A stretch of 64,000 nt of DNA, taken from contig NZ_LMSM01000006.1 of NCBI RefSeq assembly GCF_001428125.1, forward strand, positions 484,270 to 548,269, written 5' to 3'. Both the position numbers and the translations under genes were made by a program. Positions 26,666-35,140 of this stretch are shown piece by piece. The DNA comes from Nocardioides sp. Soil774. GTDB lineage: Bacteria > Actinomycetota > Actinomycetes > Propionibacteriales > Nocardioidaceae. The stretch's first letter is position 1; each line of letters begins with the position of its first letter. The notes beneath the pieces were generated by a model, which was not told the DNA's origin, did not search any database, and saw only the letters and a program-made list of their open reading frames with translations.

Positions 26666-28180
26666 CTATCGCTTGAGGTCGACTGCCTCCGGCGTGTGCA
26701 GCCGCACCATGAACCGCCCCGCGTGGGCCGGCACCGACGCGCGGGTCAGCCGCGAGATGACCACCATGGCGAAGAACGACGCCGGCACCGACCAGGCCGC
26801 CGGCTGACCGAGCAGTGCGGAGGTCCAGCCCGGCGCGGGCGTGGCGGACAGCGTCCAGGCGACGGCGATGCCGGAGCCCAGCCCGCCCACCAGCAGCCCG
26901 GCGACCGCACCGGCGGGCGTCAGCCCGCGCCACCAGATCCCGAGCATCAGCAGGGGTGCGAACGTCGAGGCGGTGACCGCGAAGGCGAGGCCGACGGTCC
27001 GCGCGACGGCGACGTCCTGGGCGGGCAGTGACATGAGCAGGGGCACCACGACGGCGATGGCAGCCGCGACGCGGAACGACGCGACGCCGCCGAGGCGGCG
27101 GGTGCCCCAGCGCCGACCGGTCACGTCCTGCGACAGCACGCCTGCCACCGCGATCGTGAGGCCCGAGCTCGTCGACAGGAAGGCCGCGAAGGCGCCCGCG
27201 GTGACCAGCCCGGTGAGCACCGAGCCCAGCACGCCGCCGACCATCAGCGACGGCAGCTCCAGCACCAGGACGTCCGAGCGACCGGCGACGAGGTCGGGGG
27301 CGTAGATCCGGCCGAGGGCGGCGTACACCGGCGGAAGGACGTAGAACACGCCGAGCAGCACCAGCACGGCGAGGGTCGTGCGACGGGCCGCGCGGCCGTC
27401 GGGGTTGGTGTAGAAGCGCACGACCACGTGCGGGAGGCCCATCGTGCCGAGGAACGTCGCGACGATCAGGGAGTACGTCGTGTAGAGCCCGATCCCGCCC
27501 CCGGGCGCGGCCAGCGGCACCGACCACGACGCGGGCGCGGCCGAGGTCGGGTCGGCGGCGCCGTCGGCCGCCCACACCGCGAGCAGGATGAAGGCGGGCA
27601 CGAGCAGCGCGGTGAGCTTGAGCCAGAACTGGAACGCCTGCACGAAGGTGATCGAGCGCATCCCGCCCGGGCTCACCGACGCCAGCACGACCAGTGCGAC
27701 GACCAGCGATCCGGCCCACGGGGGCGCCCCGATCGTGGCCCGCAGGGTCACCCCGGCTCCCTGGAACTGCGGCAGGAGGTAGAGCCAGCCGATGCCGACG
27801 ACCAGCACCGAGCAGAGGGTGCGCACGCCGCGCGAGCCCAGCCGCGCCTCGGCGAAGTCGGGCAGCGTGTAGGCCCCCGATCGGCGCAGGGGAGCGGCGA
27901 CGAGCACCAGGAGGACGAGGTAGCCCGCGGTCCAGCCGACGGGGTACCAGAGCATCTCCGCGCCGAAGGTCAGCAGCAGGCCGGCCGCGCCGAGGAAGGA
28001 GGCAGCGGAGAGGTACTCCCCGCCGATCGCGCTCGCGTTGAGCCGCGGCCGCACCGTGCGCGAGGCGACCAGGAAGTCGCTCGTGGTGCGCGAGATCCGC
28101 AGGCCCCAGGTGCCGATCGCGAGCGTGGCGATCGAGACCAGCACGACCGCGACGACGCCCGGGACGACGTCGGTGCTCAC
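26666..28180 (-). CDS. Sodium/solute symporter (SSS) family permease
   Basis: The 504-residue membrane protein has about 13 hydrophobic segments and SSS family features: STTSDFLVASRTVRPRLNASAIGGEYLSAASFLGAAGLL in the first helices, and GLPHVVVRFYTNPDGRAARRT in the middle. The latter resembles acetate/monocarboxylate permeases (ActP/MctC type). It probably imports a small organic acid with sodium or protons. It is the last gene of a four-gene operon and overlaps the small membrane protein gene by 4 nt. Confidence 0.9.
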   Translation of the reverse strand: MSTDVVPGVVAVVLVSIATLAIGTWGLRISRTTSDFLVASRTVRPRLNASAIGGEYLSAASFLGAAGLLLTFGAEMLWYPVGWTAGYLVLLVLVAAPLRRSGAYTLPDFAEARLGSRGVRTLCSVLVVGIGWLYLLPQFQGAGVTLRATIGAPPWAGSLVVALVVLASVSPGGMRSITFVQAFQFWLKLTALLVPAFILLAVWAADGAADPTSAAPASWSVPLAAPGGGIGLYTTYSLIVATFLGTMGLPHVVVRFYTNPDGRAARRTTLAVLVLLGVFYVLPPVYAALGRIYAPDLVAGRSDVLVLELPSLMVGGVLGSVLTGLVTAGAFAAFLSTSSGLTIAVAGVLSQDVTGRRWGTRRLGGVASFRVAAAIAVVVPLLMSLPAQDVAVARTVGLAFAVTASTFAPLLMLGIWWRGLTPAGAVAGLLVGGLGSGIAVAWTLSATPAPGWTSALLGQPAAWSVPASFFAMVVISRLTRASVPAHAGRFMVRLHTPEAVDLKR

Positions 28181-28566
28181 TCGTCCTCCGGCAGCACCGA
28201 GCCGACCAGGTCGGCGAAGTCGCGCTCATGGTCCTCGGCCCGGCGCACGTAGAGCCAGCCGAGCAGCACCAGCCACGGATAGGCCAGCAGCCCGAGCAGC
28301 AGCCACGCCAGCGGCATCTGCCCGACCCGCACCTCTCCGAGCTCGGGGAAGAGGTGGAAGGCCAGCGGCAGCAGCCCCACCGTCACCCCCAGCGCGGCCA
28401 GCACGCGCAGCGCGAGCAGCAGCTGCTCGCGCAGGAGCGAGCGCATGAAGACCTCGCCCAGCGCGGTCTCCGCGTCGATCTCGCGCGTGCCGGCGGAGCG
28501 TACGACGGACGCGCGACGCCGCGGCGGTCCGGTCACCCGGACCCGCGGTGGCGGCTGGTCACTCAC
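28177..28566 (-). CDS. Small membrane protein associated with SSS symporter
   Basis: The 129-residue protein has a basic N-terminal stretch, two hydrophobic segments (about residues 55-75 and 85-110) and an acidic cytoplasmic tail (EDHERDFADLVG). Small two-helix subunits of this kind, often DUF485-like, accompany SSS acetate-type symporters. GTG start overlaps the response-regulator stop by 4 nt. It sits between regulator and transporter, so it may be an accessory of the transporter. Confidence 0.8.
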   Translation of the reverse strand: MSDQPPPRVRVTGPPRRRASVVRSAGTREIDAETALGEVFMRSLLREQLLLALRVLAALGVTVGLLPLAFHLFPELGEVRVGQMPLAWLLLGLLAYPWLVLLGWLYVRRAEDHERDFADLVGSVLPEDE

Positions 28567-29282
28567 GCGAGCGGCTCGCGGCGGGTGAGCACCGAGCGCA
28601 GCTCGCGGGTGTGGCGCCGGCTCACGGGCAGCTCGGTGCCGCCGATGACGACGCTGACCCGGCCGCCCTCGCTGCGCACCTCCTGGACGTGGGGGAGCGC
28701 CACCAGCGCCGAGCGGTGGATCCGCACGAAGCCGGCCGCGGCCCACTGCTCGGCGAGCGACGACAGCGGCGTGCGCACGAGGTGCGAGCCCTCGGCGGTG
28801 TGCAGCCGGGCGTAGTCGCCCTGCGCCTCGACGTGGGTGATCTCGGAGCGGTTGATGAAGCGGGTGACCCCGCCGCGCTCCACCGGGATCTGCACGTCGC
28901 CCGACGGCAACGGCCCGCCGGCCTCCACCACGCGGCGTACGGCCTCGGCGAGGCGCTCCTCGCGCACCGGCTTGAGGACGTAGTCGACCGCGCGCAGCTC
29001 GAAGGCGGCCACCGCGTGCTCCTCGTGGGCGGTCACGAAGACCACCGGCGGGGGCGACTTGAAGCGTGAGAGCACCTGGGCGAGGTCGAGCCCGGTGAGC
29101 CCCGGCATCTGGATGTCGAGGAAGACCGCGTCGACCTCCTCGGCCTGCAGCACCCGCAGCGCCTCGGTCGCGGAGTCGCTGCCGCGCACCTCGCCGATCC
29201 GCGGGTCGCGGCCGAGCAGGAAGGTGAGCTCGTCGAGCGCGGGACGCTCGTCGTCGATGACGAGGACCTTGAGCGGTGTCAC
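28563..29282 (-). CDS. LytTR-family response regulator
   Basis: The 239-residue protein has a receiver domain with acidic pocket VIDDERP, phospho-Asp in FLDIQMPG (about residue 56) and Lys in VLKPV. A LytTR DNA-binding domain follows (THVEAQGDYARLHT, FVRIHRSALVALPHV, VSRRHTRELRSVL). GTG start overlaps the kinase stop by 4 nt. It probably controls the downstream symporter pair, as in BtsSR/LytST-type systems. Confidence 0.93.
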   Translation of the reverse strand: MTPLKVLVIDDERPALDELTFLLGRDPRIGEVRGSDSATEALRVLQAEEVDAVFLDIQMPGLTGLDLAQVLSRFKSPPPVVFVTAHEEHAVAAFELRAVDYVLKPVREERLAEAVRRVVEAGGPLPSGDVQIPVERGGVTRFINRSEITHVEAQGDYARLHTAEGSHLVRTPLSSLAEQWAAAGFVRIHRSALVALPHVQEVRSEGGRVSVVIGGTELPVSRRHTRELRSVLTRREPLA

Positions 29283-30409
29283 AGCTGCACTCCCGGGGCG
29301 AACTTGGGCACCCGCACGACCACCTTCGTGCCGGCGCCGGGCGCGGTCTCGACGACCAGACCGTAGTCGTCGCCGTAGGCGTTGCGCAGCCGCGCGTCGA
29401 CATTGCCCAGCCCGACCGAGTCCATCGAGGCGTCGCCGGCGAGCGCCTGGCGCACCCGCTCCGGGTCCTCACCGGTGCCGTCGTCCTCGACCTCGATCAG
29501 GCACTCCTGGTCGAGGTCGCGGGCGGTGATGGATAGCCGCCCGACGCCGTCCTGCTTGTCGGCGCTCGCCTCGAGCCCGTGGCGTACGGCGTTCTCCACG
29601 AGCGGCTGGATGCACAGGAACGGCACCGCGACCGGCAGCACCTCCGGCGCGATCTTCAGCGTCACCTGCAACCGCTCGCCGAAGCGCGCCTGCTCGAGCA
29701 GGAGGTAGCGCTCGACGGAGCGCAGCTCCTCGGCGAGCGTCGTGTACTCCCCGTGGCGGCGGAAGGAGTAGCGGGTGAAGTCGGCGAACTCCAGCAGCAG
29801 CTCGCGCGCACGGTCGGGGTCGGTGCGCACGAAGCTGGCGATCGCGCCGAGCGAGTTGTAGATGAAGTGGGGGCTGATCTGGGCCCGGAGCGCGCGCACC
29901 TCGGCCTCCATCAGCCGGTTGCGCGACAGGTCGAGCTCGGCGAGCTCGAGCTGGCCGCTGACCCACGACGCCACCTCGTCGGCCGCGCGCACCAGCCCGC
30001 CCGTGGTGTGGGGCGCCCCCACGACGAGCGCGCCGACGAGGGTGTCCTCCACGACCAGCGGGCTGATGATCGCCTGCCGCACCTGGCAGCCGCCGTCGTC
30101 GCACACGAGCGTCCGCTCGTCGACGATCATCGTGCGTCCGGTCTCCGCGACCTGCCTGATCGTGGCCGGCAGCTGGGTGCGGTGGTGGCCGCCGAGGCCG
30201 TCCCACGCGAGCAGCCCGCTGGTGTCGCCGAGCCCCGCGGCCGGCGTGCCGAGGAGCGCGCGCAGGTGCTTGACGGAGCGCTCGGCGCTCGTGGTGGTCA
30301 GGCCCTCGCGCAGCGCCGGGCTGGCGAGCGAGGCGTTGTGCAGGGCGCGGAAGGCGGCGCGGTCGGCCTCGCCGCCCAGCGACGTACGCCGCCACCTCCA
30401 CCTCGCCAC
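29279..30409 (-). CDS. LytS-type sensor histidine kinase with GAF-like input domain
   Basis: The 376-residue kinase belongs to the His_kinase (PF06580) group: phospho-acceptor in ISPHFIYNSL (about residue 191), FLCIQPLVENAVRHGL, and DDGTGE and GLGNV nucleotide boxes. The N-terminal 160 residues look like a GAF domain, with two cysteines in CDDGGC that might respond to redox or metal. There is no membrane segment, unlike typical LytS, so sensing is intracellular. A leaderless GTG start with TAGGGT 7 nt upstream begins the four-gene operon. Confidence 0.92.
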   Translation of the reverse strand: MARWRWRRTSLGGEADRAAFRALHNASLASPALREGLTTTSAERSVKHLRALLGTPAAGLGDTSGLLAWDGLGGHHRTQLPATIRQVAETGRTMIVDERTLVCDDGGCQVRQAIISPLVVEDTLVGALVVGAPHTTGGLVRAADEVASWVSGQLELAELDLSRNRLMEAEVRALRAQISPHFIYNSLGAIASFVRTDPDRARELLLEFADFTRYSFRRHGEYTTLAEELRSVERYLLLEQARFGERLQVTLKIAPEVLPVAVPFLCIQPLVENAVRHGLEASADKQDGVGRLSITARDLDQECLIEVEDDGTGEDPERVRQALAGDASMDSVGLGNVDARLRNAYGDDYGLVVETAPGAGTKVVVRVPKFAPGVQL

Positions 30410-30416
30410 GCAGCAG

Positions 30417-30422
30417 ACCCTA
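30417..30422 (-). promoter_or_regulatory. TAGGGT -10 box for the kinase-symporter operon
   Basis: On the minus strand TAGGGT, 7 nt, then GTG at 30409; leaderless geometry. It lies 20 nt from the stop of the next upstream gene. Confidence 0.55.
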
Positions 30423-30442
30423 GGTGGCGGGCCGGGGCACCG

Positions 30443-31888
30443 CTACCGCTCGCAGCTGCTCTCGCGCTCGGCGACGCAGCGATCGCGGCCCGAAGAGCCC
30501 TGGGCCGTGTCGCGACCGCGGCCGCCGAGCAGGATGTCGGCCGCGTCCCGCCCCCTCAGCCGGTCGCCCTCGGTGCCGCCGCGGATGTCGTCGCGACCCT
30601 CGCCGCCGTCCAGCGCGTCGCGACCCGCGTCCCCCCGGATGCGGTCGTCGCCGCCGCGGCCATCGATGGTGTCGTTGCCGGTCCCGCCGCGGAGGCGGTC
30701 GCCCGCCTGCCCGCCACGCAGGAAGTCGGCTGCGGGGCCTCCGTCGGCGTGCACCCGCGCGCGGCAGTCGTAGACGTAGGACTCGAAGCGGCCGTCGTAG
30801 ACGTTGGCGAGCTGGTCGCGGCCGGCGTTGCCGACGAGCGTGCCGGCGCAGCCGGAGAAGAAGAGATGGTTGCCGCGGCTGTCGCCGACCATCGACACCT
30901 CCGGCGCCATGAGCGTGGCGTCCTGGATGCCGGTCACCGTGCTCGGGCGACCGTCCACGGCGAACGTCCCCTGCTCGAGGTCGATCGCCATCGACCCGGC
31001 CCGGTTGGCCGCCACGAGGAGGTTGCGGCCGATGCCGCCGTCGAACCGGCTGCCGGCGGCGATGCTCGCGGGCTCGACGACGATCTCGTCCTGGCCGGCG
31101 GCGGTGGCGATGTCGAGGACGGGAGCGGCGCCGGTGGGGTGCACGGTGACCGAGTCGTTGACCGGCGTGCCGCGGTAGGTGACGCGGCCCGCGCCGACGG
31201 TGAGGTCGGCGACCTCGAACGACGTGAAGCTCGCGGTGCCCTGAGCGCTGGCGAAGGTGCCGAGCGTCATGTCGACGGCGAGGTCGCCGTCGCCGGCCAC
31301 CAGGAGGAAGGTGTCGACGTCGGCCCCACCGTCGAGGACGGCGTCGGGCGCGACGTCGGAGGTGCGCAGGCTGAGCCGGTCCTCCCCGCCACCGAGGCGT
31401 ACGACGTCGTGGTCGACCGCGCCGGCCGAGCCGGTGATCGCGCTGTCGGAGCCCTCGCCGGTGTCGATCACGTCCCGCTCGGTGTCGGCCTGCGGGTCGG
31501 TCCTCGCGCCGGCGTACACCGTGTCGCCTGCCGCTCCGCCGACGAAGGTGTCGGCCCCTGGGCCGAGGGTGGCGGTGACGTAGTTGCCGCCGATCACCGC
31601 CGAGGTGTCGACCACGTCGTCACCGGCTCCCGCGTCGACGACGAGCACGTTGGAGCCGGCCACCTCGGTGACGCAGACGAGGTCGTCGCCGCCGAGGGCG
31701 TCGACCACGCCTGCGCGGCCCGTGACGATGACGTCGCGGCCCTCGGTCCCGGTCAGCGAGGGGCCGGTGCCGACGAGGGTCGCCGCCTCGCCGCGGCAGG
31801 TCTCACCGACAGCCTGCGCGGCAGTGGTGGGTGCGAGCAGGGCCAGGCCCAGCAGGCCGGCAGCGGTCAGTGTCGTCGTACGACGCAT
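30443..31888 (-). CDS. Secreted RTX-like calcium-binding repeat protein (paralogue A)
   Basis: The 481-residue product has a signal peptide (RRTTTLTAAGLLGLALLAP, cut near AAQA, residue 26) and begins its mature part with ETCRG. Aspartate/glycine-rich repeats occur throughout (GGDDLVCV, DAGAGDDVV). The last 110 residues hold at least six RTX-like GGxGxD units (GGTGNDTIDG, GGDDRIRGDAG, GGEGRDDIRGG) ending with two cysteines. RTX units fold on calcium outside the cell. Function unknown. Its first 60 mature residues closely match the protein at 32846-34063. The ATG is preceded by GGGGGACC. Confidence 0.88.
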   Translation of the reverse strand: MRRTTTLTAAGLLGLALLAPTTAAQAVGETCRGEAATLVGTGPSLTGTEGRDVIVTGRAGVVDALGGDDLVCVTEVAGSNVLVVDAGAGDDVVDTSAVIGGNYVTATLGPGADTFVGGAAGDTVYAGARTDPQADTERDVIDTGEGSDSAITGSAGAVDHDVVRLGGGEDRLSLRTSDVAPDAVLDGGADVDTFLLVAGDGDLAVDMTLGTFASAQGTASFTSFEVADLTVGAGRVTYRGTPVNDSVTVHPTGAAPVLDIATAAGQDEIVVEPASIAAGSRFDGGIGRNLLVAANRAGSMAIDLEQGTFAVDGRPSTVTGIQDATLMAPEVSMVGDSRGNHLFFSGCAGTLVGNAGRDQLANVYDGRFESYVYDCRARVHADGGPAADFLRGGQAGDRLRGGTGNDTIDGRGGDDRIRGDAGRDALDGGEGRDDIRGGTEGDRLRGRDAADILLGGRGRDTAQGSSGRDRCVAERESSCER

Positions 31889-31962
31889 GGGGTCCCCCGC
31901 GGAAGAGTGGTGATCGGTCAGCGGTGTGATGCGGCGCGACGGGGTTCGGTTGCCGACGACCG

Positions 31963-32814
31963 TCAGCGGAAGTCGATCAGCAGCATGTCGGTGTCGGTGC
32001 CGTCGCTCACGACCGGTCCCTCGGGCCCGGTGCCCCCGTCGTCGTCGGTGGGCGGCTCGTCGCGGTCCACCACGACCGCGCGGTAGCAGCGCGTCACGTA
32101 GGGGACCTGCATGCCGTCCATGCCGCGGCCGTAGTCGTCGTAGAACGCGAGCACCTCGGCGAGGTGGCGCTCCTGCTCGTCCTCCTCCATCACCGCGAAG
32201 CTCGAGCGCGAGCGCGCCATGTCGAGGATCGACGCGCGGTCGACCCCCTGCCAGTGCTTGAAGCTCGCCTCCTCCACGAAGCCGAAGAGGTCGCTGTGCA
32301 CGACGTGCTCGGAGGAGGAGGTGTCGAGGTCCTGGCGACCCAGGATGTCGCCCATGCGGCGCACCCACGGGATGCGCTCGTCGCGGCTGTTCCACACGAG
32401 GGCGACGTGGCCACCGGGCTTGAGCACCCGCGCGATCTCGGGCAGCGCCGCCTCGTGGTCGAACCAGTGGAAGGCCTGCGCGACGACCACCACGTCGACC
32501 GAGCGGTCGTTGGCGGGGATCTCCTCAGCGGTGGCGACCTTCGCGCTCACCTCGGGCACGCGGTCGCGCAGCACCTCGAGCATGGCCTCGTCGGGCTCCG
32601 TCGCGAACACCGCGTGGCCCTGGTCGACGAGCACGCGGGTGAGCTTGCCGGTGCCTGCGCCCAGCTCGAGGACGACCTTCGCCTCGCCGCCCGCCAGCCA
32701 CGCGACCGCGTCGGCGGGGTACGCCGGTCGCCCGCGGTCGTAGGCCTGCGCCACCGCGCCGAAGGAGCGCGCGCGGTCGACGGTGGCGGGGGACTGGGGA
32801 AGTTCGTCGCTCAT
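31963..32814 (-). CDS. Class I SAM-dependent methyltransferase
   Basis: The 283-residue protein has the Rossmann methyltransferase motifs: FGAVAQAYDRGRPAYPADAV, VVLELGAGTGKLTRVL (motif I), ATEPDEAML, VAQAFHWFDHEAALPEIARVLKPGGHVALVW. It is a UbiE/Methyltransf_11-type enzyme of about 240 residues plus an acidic, disordered-looking tail (DDDGG...). It lies between the two RTX-like genes on the same strand. A minus-strand TACGGT box 7 nt upstream of the ATG marks a leaderless start. Substrate unknown. Confidence 0.88.
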   Translation of the reverse strand: MSDELPQSPATVDRARSFGAVAQAYDRGRPAYPADAVAWLAGGEAKVVLELGAGTGKLTRVLVDQGHAVFATEPDEAMLEVLRDRVPEVSAKVATAEEIPANDRSVDVVVVAQAFHWFDHEAALPEIARVLKPGGHVALVWNSRDERIPWVRRMGDILGRQDLDTSSSEHVVHSDLFGFVEEASFKHWQGVDRASILDMARSRSSFAVMEEDEQERHLAEVLAFYDDYGRGMDGMQVPYVTRCYRAVVVDRDEPPTDDDGGTGPEGPVVSDGTDTDMLLIDFR

Positions 32815-32821
32815 CCGCCTC

Positions 32822-32827
32822 ACCGTA
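32822..32827 (-). promoter_or_regulatory. TACGGT -10 box for leaderless methyltransferase transcript
   Basis: On the minus strand TACGGT, 7 nt, then ATG at 32814, in the 31-nt gap after the upstream RTX-like gene. Confidence 0.5.
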
Positions 32828-32845
32828 TCGCCCGGGGGCACGCCC

Positions 32846-34063
32846 CTACCGGCGCGCCTCGCAGCTGTCGGTGGACTCGGCGACGCAGGTGTCGCGCCCG
32901 GAGCCGCCGTACGCCATGTCGCGTCCGCGGCCCCCGAAGATGCGGTCGCGCCCCTTCGAGCCGGTGAGCTCGTCGTCGCCGGCGCCGCCGTCGATCCTCC
33001 CGTGGTGCGAGGGGCACCCCGGCCGGTCCCACTCTGTGAGGACGACGTTGAGGTAGACGCGGTCTTCACCGCCGTCGGCGCTGACGGTGGCGCGGCACGC
33101 GCTGACGGCGATCTGCTCCCCGGCGGGGGTGCCGTCGACCTTCGCCCGCGCGGCACCGACGGCGAGGTCCTCGAAGCCGTCGAACGTGCGCCGGACCGTG
33201 CGCTTGCCGTCGCGGACCACGAATCGGCCGTCGTCGAGGTCGGCGTCGACCTCGCGCCGCCCCAGCGCCAGGCGCAGCTGGTCGCGGCCCGCCCCGCCGT
33301 CGTACGAGCTGCGCCTGCCTCCGACGCCGTCGGAGGAGTAGGAGTCCACGCCGCCGCGCAGGTCGACGATGCGGTCGTAGGTGTCCTTGGCCTCCACGCT
33401 CAGCTGCTCGGGCTCGTTGGTGCCGCGATAGCGCAGGACGCCCTTGTAGGCGGAGGTCATGAACTCCTGCGACGGGAAGCCGGTGTAGCGGGCACTGGAA
33501 CCCTCGGTGACCACGGCGCGCTGGACCGCGTTGATCATCGCGTCGCCCCGGCGGGCCACCGTGCGCAGCGTGCTGACCGGACCGCCCGCGAGCCGCCCCT
33601 CCGCGGTCATGCGGCCGGTCCACTGCACCGTGCCGGCGTCGATCTCGATGACGTCGCCGTTGGGCAGGCCGTCGGTGCCCGAGTAGACCATCGCAACGCC
33701 GGAGGTCACCCGCACCACGTCGACCGCCACGTCGGGATCGGTGAAGAAGCTGGTGCGCACCTCCTGCTCGGCTCCGGAGGTGCCGAGGTAGCTGTCGGCA
33801 CCTGCGCCGAGCCAGGTCAGGGTGCGCGTGCCGGCGTCGCCGGTCGCGCACACCACGTCGTCGCCGCCGAGGGCGTCGACCACCGACGCGCCGTTGGTGA
33901 CGAGCACGTCGGCGCCCTCGGTGTCGGTGAGCCTCCCGCCCGGGGTGCCCACGAGCGTGGCGGGCAGGCCCTGGCAGGTCTCGGCCACCGCCACCGCGGC
34001 CGTCGGCTGGAGCGTCGCCGCCGCGAGCAGCGACGTGAGCAGGATCGTGGTGGAGCGGTGCAT
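32846..34063 (-). CDS. Secreted RTX-like protein (paralogue B)
   Basis: The 405-residue product has a signal peptide (MHRSTTILLTSLLAAATLQP, cut near AVA, residue 26) and starts its mature part ETCQG, matching paralogue A (both then read ATLVGT, TEGxDVxVT, VVDALGGDD and VCxT). RTX-like units are fewer, mainly near the C terminus (GGAGDDELTGSKGRDRIFGGRGRD) with terminal cysteines. A minus-strand TAGCGT box at 34091-34096 and a GGGGGACC leader precede the ATG. Function unknown; probably a surface or released calcium-stabilised protein. Confidence 0.85.
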   Translation of the reverse strand: MHRSTTILLTSLLAAATLQPTAAVAVAETCQGLPATLVGTPGGRLTDTEGADVLVTNGASVVDALGGDDVVCATGDAGTRTLTWLGAGADSYLGTSGAEQEVRTSFFTDPDVAVDVVRVTSGVAMVYSGTDGLPNGDVIEIDAGTVQWTGRMTAEGRLAGGPVSTLRTVARRGDAMINAVQRAVVTEGSSARYTGFPSQEFMTSAYKGVLRYRGTNEPEQLSVEAKDTYDRIVDLRGGVDSYSSDGVGGRRSSYDGGAGRDQLRLALGRREVDADLDDGRFVVRDGKRTVRRTFDGFEDLAVGAARAKVDGTPAGEQIAVSACRATVSADGGEDRVYLNVVLTEWDRPGCPSHHGRIDGGAGDDELTGSKGRDRIFGGRGRDMAYGGSGRDTCVAESTDSCEARR

Positions 34064-34136
34064 GGGGTCCCCCGGGGTCGGTTGGCGCAGACGCTACGTG
34101 CTGGGACGCGCCGCCCGGCCGCGGAGTTGTCGCGAC

Positions 34137-34142
34137 TACCGT
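34137..34142 (+). promoter_or_regulatory. TACCGT -10 box for leaderless Fic-like gene
   Basis: TACCGT, 7 nt, then ATG at 34150. The hexamer is the same as at nirB. Confidence 0.55.
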
Positions 34143-34149
34143 CCTCCCC

Positions 34150-34866
34150 ATGACCGACCCGCTCGCCTGGCTCACCGACCTCGAGGGGGTCCCCTCGGCC
34201 TACGCGGGAGTCCGCGACGGGATCGACGTGATGCTGCGCGACCGGGGCCTGCGGCGTACGTCGCCGGAGATGACCGCGGAGTCGCTGCTGCGCGGCGCCC
34301 ACGCGAGCGCCGTGCTCGAGGGATCGGCCTCGACCATGGAGCAGGTGCGCGCGGGCGAGGGCGACGAGATCGCCGCCGCCGCGGTGCGGCTCTCGGCGTC
34401 GATGCTGGCCCTCGCGCCGCTGCTGAAGACCGCCCCGCTGCAGGCGATCGCGCGCCTGCACGCCGTCGTCGGCGCGTCCGCCCTGGCGCCCGACGAGCTG
34501 GGCCGCCCGCGCGACGCGGCGTCCGCCGACCGGCTGCGCGGCGTCTCCGAGCTGCTCCTGTCGGGCACCGAGGCGCCGGCCCTGCTGGTCGCCGCGATCG
34601 CGCACGCCGACGTCGCCACCGCCGCCCCCTTCGCCTCCCACAACGGGATCGTCGCGCGCGCCCTCGAGCGCCTCGTGCTGGTGTCGAGGGGGGTCGACGC
34701 CAAGTCGCTCGTGGTCCCCGAGGCCGGGCACCTGGCCCAGCGCGCGGCGTACGAGTCCAACCTGCGCGCCTACGCCGACGGCGGGCCGCGCGGGGTGCAC
34801 GCCTGGGCGCTCTACGCCGCAGAGGCGTTCTCGGCAGGCGCCGAGGCCTCGCCGCTGCGCGGCTGA
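34150..34866 (+). CDS. Fic-domain-like protein lacking the catalytic motif
   Basis: The 238-residue helical protein keeps the outline of Fic proteins: an N-terminal helix with ASAVLEGSAST (the place of the inhibitory S/TxxxE(G/N) helix), ARLHAVVGASALAPDELGRPR (the usual flap region), and AHADVATAAPFASHNGIVARALERLVL where active Fic proteins have HPFxxGNGR. The His and the final Gly-Asn-Gly-Arg are altered, so AMP transfer is unlikely. It may be a structural or regulatory relic. It stands next to the HAD and ssd-tad genes. Confidence 0.65.
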   Translation: MTDPLAWLTDLEGVPSAYAGVRDGIDVMLRDRGLRRTSPEMTAESLLRGAHASAVLEGSASTMEQVRAGEGDEIAAAAVRLSASMLALAPLLKTAPLQAIARLHAVVGASALAPDELGRPRDAASADRLRGVSELLLSGTEAPALLVAAIAHADVATAAPFASHNGIVARALERLVLVSRGVDAKSLVVPEAGHLAQRAAYESNLRAYADGGPRGVHAWALYAAEAFSAGAEASPLRG

Positions 34867-34890
34867 GCGCACCGTCACCGGCACATGCGA

Positions 34891-34921
34891 GCGGCACCCG
34901 CTCACATGGATCGGGTGCCGC
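34891..34921. terminator. 10-bp inverted repeat between convergent genes
   Basis: GCGGCACCCG and its complement with an 11-nt loop, 25 nt after the Fic-like stop. The remaining sequence to 35140 (about 220 nt) contains no convincing gene; short open frames there lack coding character. Confidence 0.5.
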
Positions 34922-35140
34922 CGCCTACACGTGCCTGGGCTACCAAGCGTGCACTCGCAAGTCGCCGCCCTCGAGAGGATCTCGAATGGCTAGCACCCCA
35001 TCGGATGGGTGGATCGCCGCGTGGGTACCCGCTGCACGTGCTGTCTGTGGAGTTCTTGCTTCAGTTCTATCCCTGTGGGTCGGCACCTTCAAGGGTTGAC
35101 TTCTGCCCCCGCCGGTGGGTGCACGGGGACCCGAGCCGGA

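Noticed and set aside
29579..32086. 835-codon plus-strand open frame opposite the kinase and RTX-like genes
   Set aside because: Antisense of two convincing genes with signal peptide and kinase motifs; composition is shadow-like.
34867..35140. Short plus-strand open frames in the gap between the Fic-like and HAD genes
   Set aside because: No ribosome sites, coding-like composition or recognisable motifs; the gap contains a terminator-like hairpin.
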